Assembly: GCA_964572745.1 (NCBI GenBank)
Contig: CAZNFT010000007.1
Coordinates: 1-53,715, forward strand
DNA from: M50B103 sp041667565
GTDB taxonomy: Bacteria > Fidelibacterota > Fidelibacteria > Fidelibacterales > Fidelibacteraceae
Direction of reading: 5' to 3'
DNA length: 53,715 bases
The position numbers and the translations under genes are program-made. Below, in pieces: positions 51,263-53,715 of the stretch (positions are counted from its first letter, which is position 1; every line of letters starts with the position of its first letter). Under the pieces are notes generated by a model. It worked only from the letters and a program-made list of their open reading frames with translations. It did no database searches and had not been told where the DNA came from.

Positions 51263-52498
51263 CTATCGATAGAGGTAATATTTCTTGGACATTTCTTTGA
51301 ACTCATTGACATCACGTTCAAAAATGGGTTTTATGTCCTCGAATTTGTAATTCTTGGTAAATTCAATGCGGATCTCATCGGTTCCACAGACTTTATCGAA
51401 CATATTCCAACGGTGTTTAGCTTTTTCAAAAAAGTCATGTTCGGGATATAGTTCATGATGTACTTCTAAGAAACGAAATTGCAGATACATAAGTTCCACT
51501 TTTGTAAAATCTGTTATATGGATTTGTACACCTTCAAGTTCTTTGCCTTGATCAACACCATAATAAGGTTTATATGAAATAGGTCTAAAAATAACACCTT
51601 CTAATTCCAAAGCATTCATTGCATCGGCCAACTCTTGAGAATTAATCCATTCAGCGGCATAAGTCTTAAAAGGGATTGTATAACCAATGCCAATATTTAA
51701 TTGATATAACTCTCCAAGAATACCGGTAGAGACATAATATGGGGCTGTATTTCCTTCAGGGATATGCGGTGATGAAGGAACCCAATTTAAACCGGTATCA
51801 TCAAAGGACATCTTTCTTCTCCAGCCCTTCATAGGAACAACAGTAAGATCACATTTAACGCCATCTCTTAACAAATTTTCTTCGTTATAAACCTTTGCCA
51901 ACTCCCCAACCGTCAAGCCATGGACATAGGGAATTTTATAGGCAGAAACACCTGAATAAAAACCATCTTTTACGGTAGCACCTTCAACAATATTTCCTGT
52001 TAAAGGGTTGGGGCGATCGAGTACAACAAACTCAACATTGTTCTCTGCTGCGGCTTCCATACAGCGACCCATTGTACTAATATATGTATATGAGCGACAG
52101 CCAATATCCTGAATATCAAAAACTAAAACATCAATATCTTCCAAAGATTCAGATGTGGGTCGATTACGTTTACCGTATAAAGAATAGGCTTTAACTCCCG
52201 TTACAGGATCAAGAGCATCATCGACTTTATCGCCGGCACCAAAATTGCCTCTTACACCGTGTTCAGGACCATAAAGGGCAACAAGATCCACTCCGGGCGC
52301 TTCGAATAGAATATCCACAGTGGAACGCAAATCCTGACTAACACCCGTAGGATTTGTGATCAAACCGACCCGTTTTCCTTGCAAAATGTCAAAATTTCTA
52401 TCTTCAAGAACATCTATACCCAATTTCACTTTAGGTTTTGCCATCACAATGCTAAACAGCATTAAGACTACAAGAATACTTGTTATTTTCTTCTTCAT
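51263..52498 (-). CDS. namZ: NamZ-like exo-beta-N-acetylmuramidase (DUF1343)
   Basis: A 411-residue member of DUF1343, whose characterised member NamZ of Bacillus releases MurNAc from the non-reducing end of peptidoglycan glycans (family GH171). The signal peptide (about 1-20, SIVMAK) shows it is exported. Motifs are GIDVLEDRNFDILQGKRVGLITNPTGVS split across 27-54, YGPEHGVRG (about 97-105) with a conserved Glu-His, VFDIQDIGCRSYTYISTM, and LDRPNPLTG. SPHIPEGNTAPYY is also typical. It lies nine bases after the acyltransferase gene and eight before the GHL10 gene. Confidence 0.88.
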   Translation of the reverse strand: MKKKITSILVVLMLFSIVMAKPKVKLGIDVLEDRNFDILQGKRVGLITNPTGVSQDLRSTVDILFEAPGVDLVALYGPEHGVRGNFGAGDKVDDALDPVTGVKAYSLYGKRNRPTSESLEDIDVLVFDIQDIGCRSYTYISTMGRCMEAAAENNVEFVVLDRPNPLTGNIVEGATVKDGFYSGVSAYKIPYVHGLTVGELAKVYNEENLLRDGVKCDLTVVPMKGWRRKMSFDDTGLNWVPSSPHIPEGNTAPYYVSTGILGELYQLNIGIGYTIPFKTYAAEWINSQELADAMNALELEGVIFRPISYKPYYGVDQGKELEGVQIHITDFTKVELMYLQFRFLEVHHELYPEHDFFEKAKHRWNMFDKVCGTDEIRIEFTKNYKFEDIKPIFERDVNEFKEMSKKYYLYR

Positions 52499-52507
52499 TT
52501 TTTCCTC

Positions 52508-53659
52508 TTAAATTTTAATAAATATCTTTTTGCGATATAAGATCAATGAGATAGCCCAAAAAATCGTTATCGTTGTTAAAGCAAAAAGCAAAGACGCATC
52601 AATTCTACTATAATTTGCCATGGGCATAAACACCTTAGCAAAAAGCCAGGTTTTGGTACTGACAAGCGTTCCATTCAAAGGGAGAAATTTGGTATAAGCC
52701 AATAATTTTGCATAAACAGCCGATAAGACAAAAATAAATAGCGGGTTTGATCCAAACACAACAAAAGGTTCCGTTGCGCTTTTCCAGCCAAGCACATCAA
52801 TTAAGTAAATTGATATACCTAAAAAGATCATTGACCAACCTGCCATTAAAACGACATAAGATGAAGACCAGATAGGTTTATTGATCGGGAAAAACAAACC
52901 CCAAAGCAAACCTAAGGCAAGAAAAGCCAAACCACGGATCAACATTTTCTTGACCAATTCTTTTTTATCGGGATTATTTAAAACAAGCATACCGGTAAAA
53001 TAGCCAAGAATAGTTGTCACGATGGCAGGCAAAGTACTTAAAAGTCCCTCGGGATCGAAAGCTATACGCTGTCCCATGGTATCGCGATATCCATGATACA
53101 TATGACCATCACCCAAAATGGCAAGATCAAATTTTCTTACAATTACATCTTCTATTCCGTAACCACCTGTTGATGCCAAAAGCACCCAATAGCCCACAAG
53201 AATGGATACCGATATCCAAACAACAGTTTTATGATTAAATTTTAATACAATCAATGAAGCAAAAAGATAGCAGAGTGCGATACGTGGTAAAACACCTACC
53301 AAGCGCCAGCTTGCAAAAAGATTGCCAACAACCTCTCCAAAATTTGCACCCGAAACCGGTCTTAAAAAGTTCAAAAGGAGACCGAGTCCGTAAATGATCA
53401 AAGTTCGCTTGATAATTTTTTTGCCTGCATCCTTATTTAATTCATAATCGTACTTACGAAATGCAAAAGCCATTGCAACGCCAACAATGAATAAAAAGAA
53501 AGGGAAAACAAAATCTGTCGGTGTCCAGCCATGCCAAGGTGCATGTTTAAGTGCAGCATATTGCGCGCCCCATTGTCCCGGATTATTCACCAAAATCATC
53601 AGAGCAACCGTAGCACCTCTAAACACATCTAAGGCAACAAGTCTTTTTGATTCAGCCAT
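52508..53659 (-). CDS. Membrane acyltransferase of the COG4299/DUF5009 (HGSNAT-like) family
   Basis: A 383-residue protein with about ten helices and the same N-terminal signature as the gene at 36837: RLVALDVFRGATVALMILVNN, then LKHAPWHGWTPTDFVFPFFLFIVG. The family includes human HGSNAT, which acetylates terminal glucosamine across a membrane using acetyl-CoA; the His of LKHAPW is the likely catalytic residue. It heads the operon with NamZ and GHL10, which hints that it modifies an amino sugar from cell-wall breakdown. That is inference. AAGGAT lies before the ATG. The last 56 bases of the window are its upstream region, with no clear promoter. Confidence 0.85.
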   Translation of the reverse strand: MAESKRLVALDVFRGATVALMILVNNPGQWGAQYAALKHAPWHGWTPTDFVFPFFLFIVGVAMAFAFRKYDYELNKDAGKKIIKRTLIIYGLGLLLNFLRPVSGANFGEVVGNLFASWRLVGVLPRIALCYLFASLIVLKFNHKTVVWISVSILVGYWVLLASTGGYGIEDVIVRKFDLAILGDGHMYHGYRDTMGQRIAFDPEGLLSTLPAIVTTILGYFTGMLVLNNPDKKELVKKMLIRGLAFLALGLLWGLFFPINKPIWSSSYVVLMAGWSMIFLGISIYLIDVLGWKSATEPFVVFGSNPLFIFVLSAVYAKLLAYTKFLPLNGTLVSTKTWLFAKVFMPMANYSRIDASLLFALTTITIFWAISLILYRKKIFIKI

Positions 53660-53715
53660 CTTAAATCCTTATAAATTAGTTTCATCAATATCGTACAAAT
53701 GTAATGATAAATGCC

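Overview
The window is a 53.7-kb piece of an AT-rich bacterial chromosome, probably a draft or metagenome-assembled genome, because it holds a run of exactly 100 N (5640-5739). The gene content suggests a free-living or host-associated anaerobe of the FCB group (Cloacimonadota, Marinimicrobia or a relative). Pointers are secreted enzymes with YPNPFNP-type C-terminal sorting tails, a TonB-dependent receptor with an N-terminal carboxypeptidase-regulatory-like domain paired with a lipoprotein, a complete Rnf complex, a ferredoxin-dependent 2-oxoacid oxidoreductase, type III glutamine synthetase and Rex. The phylum is inferred, not proven. I see no rRNA, tRNA, CRISPR array, prophage or transposase.

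Layout. 1-3616: small membrane proteins and a pyruvate kinase. 3617-9177: a thiamine salvage cluster (methyltransferase, thiM, thiE, thiL, thiD, tenA), split between thiM and thiE by a 36-bp tandem repeat array that contains the assembly gap. 9366-11950: a DmpA-type peptidase and a hybrid histidine kinase. 12181-15405: a two-permease ABC exporter operon ending in a terminator. 15652-18643: a C_GCAxxG_C_C protein, Lgt, a membrane-anchored SRPBCC protein and a 2-hydroxyacid dehydrogenase. 18636-26132: two secreted glycoside-hydrolase-like proteins, with DNA primase and a membrane protein between them. 26243-31981: TonB receptor/lipoprotein pair, a beta-propeller-like lipoprotein and the RseP site-2 protease. 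32428-36742: a kor-type 2-oxoacid:ferredoxin oxidoreductase operon and a FetAB-like transporter. 36837-39119: a COG4299-type acyltransferase, then rex with an operator-like palindrome upstream and a truncated [2Fe-2S] ferredoxin gene downstream. 39559-47619: glnN and the rnfCDGEAB-rseC operon. 47802-53659: a minus-strand operon of acyltransferase, NamZ-like N-acetylmuramidase and a large GHL10-type enzyme.

How it fits together. 2-Oxoacids from amino-acid fermentation would be oxidised by Kor, reducing ferredoxin. Rnf would then pass electrons from ferredoxin to NAD+ while pumping ions, with Rex sensing NADH/NAD+ and GlnN handling ammonium. A second theme is extracellular glycan breakdown, probably including peptidoglycan, by sorted glycosidases, NamZ and GHL10, with two membrane acyltransferases of the HGSNAT-like family.

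The most interesting non-coding content is an interspersed 35-bp element (three copies), two arrays sharing a GACAGGATAACAGG core, two short tandem arrays (24 and 25 bp) sharing TTGAGCCAAT, and the apparently decayed locus after rex. I did not find a clearly new multi-gene system. The best candidates for novelty are the repeat families, the internal sorting-type domain at 18636-21284 and the charged tails on RnfB and RnfD.
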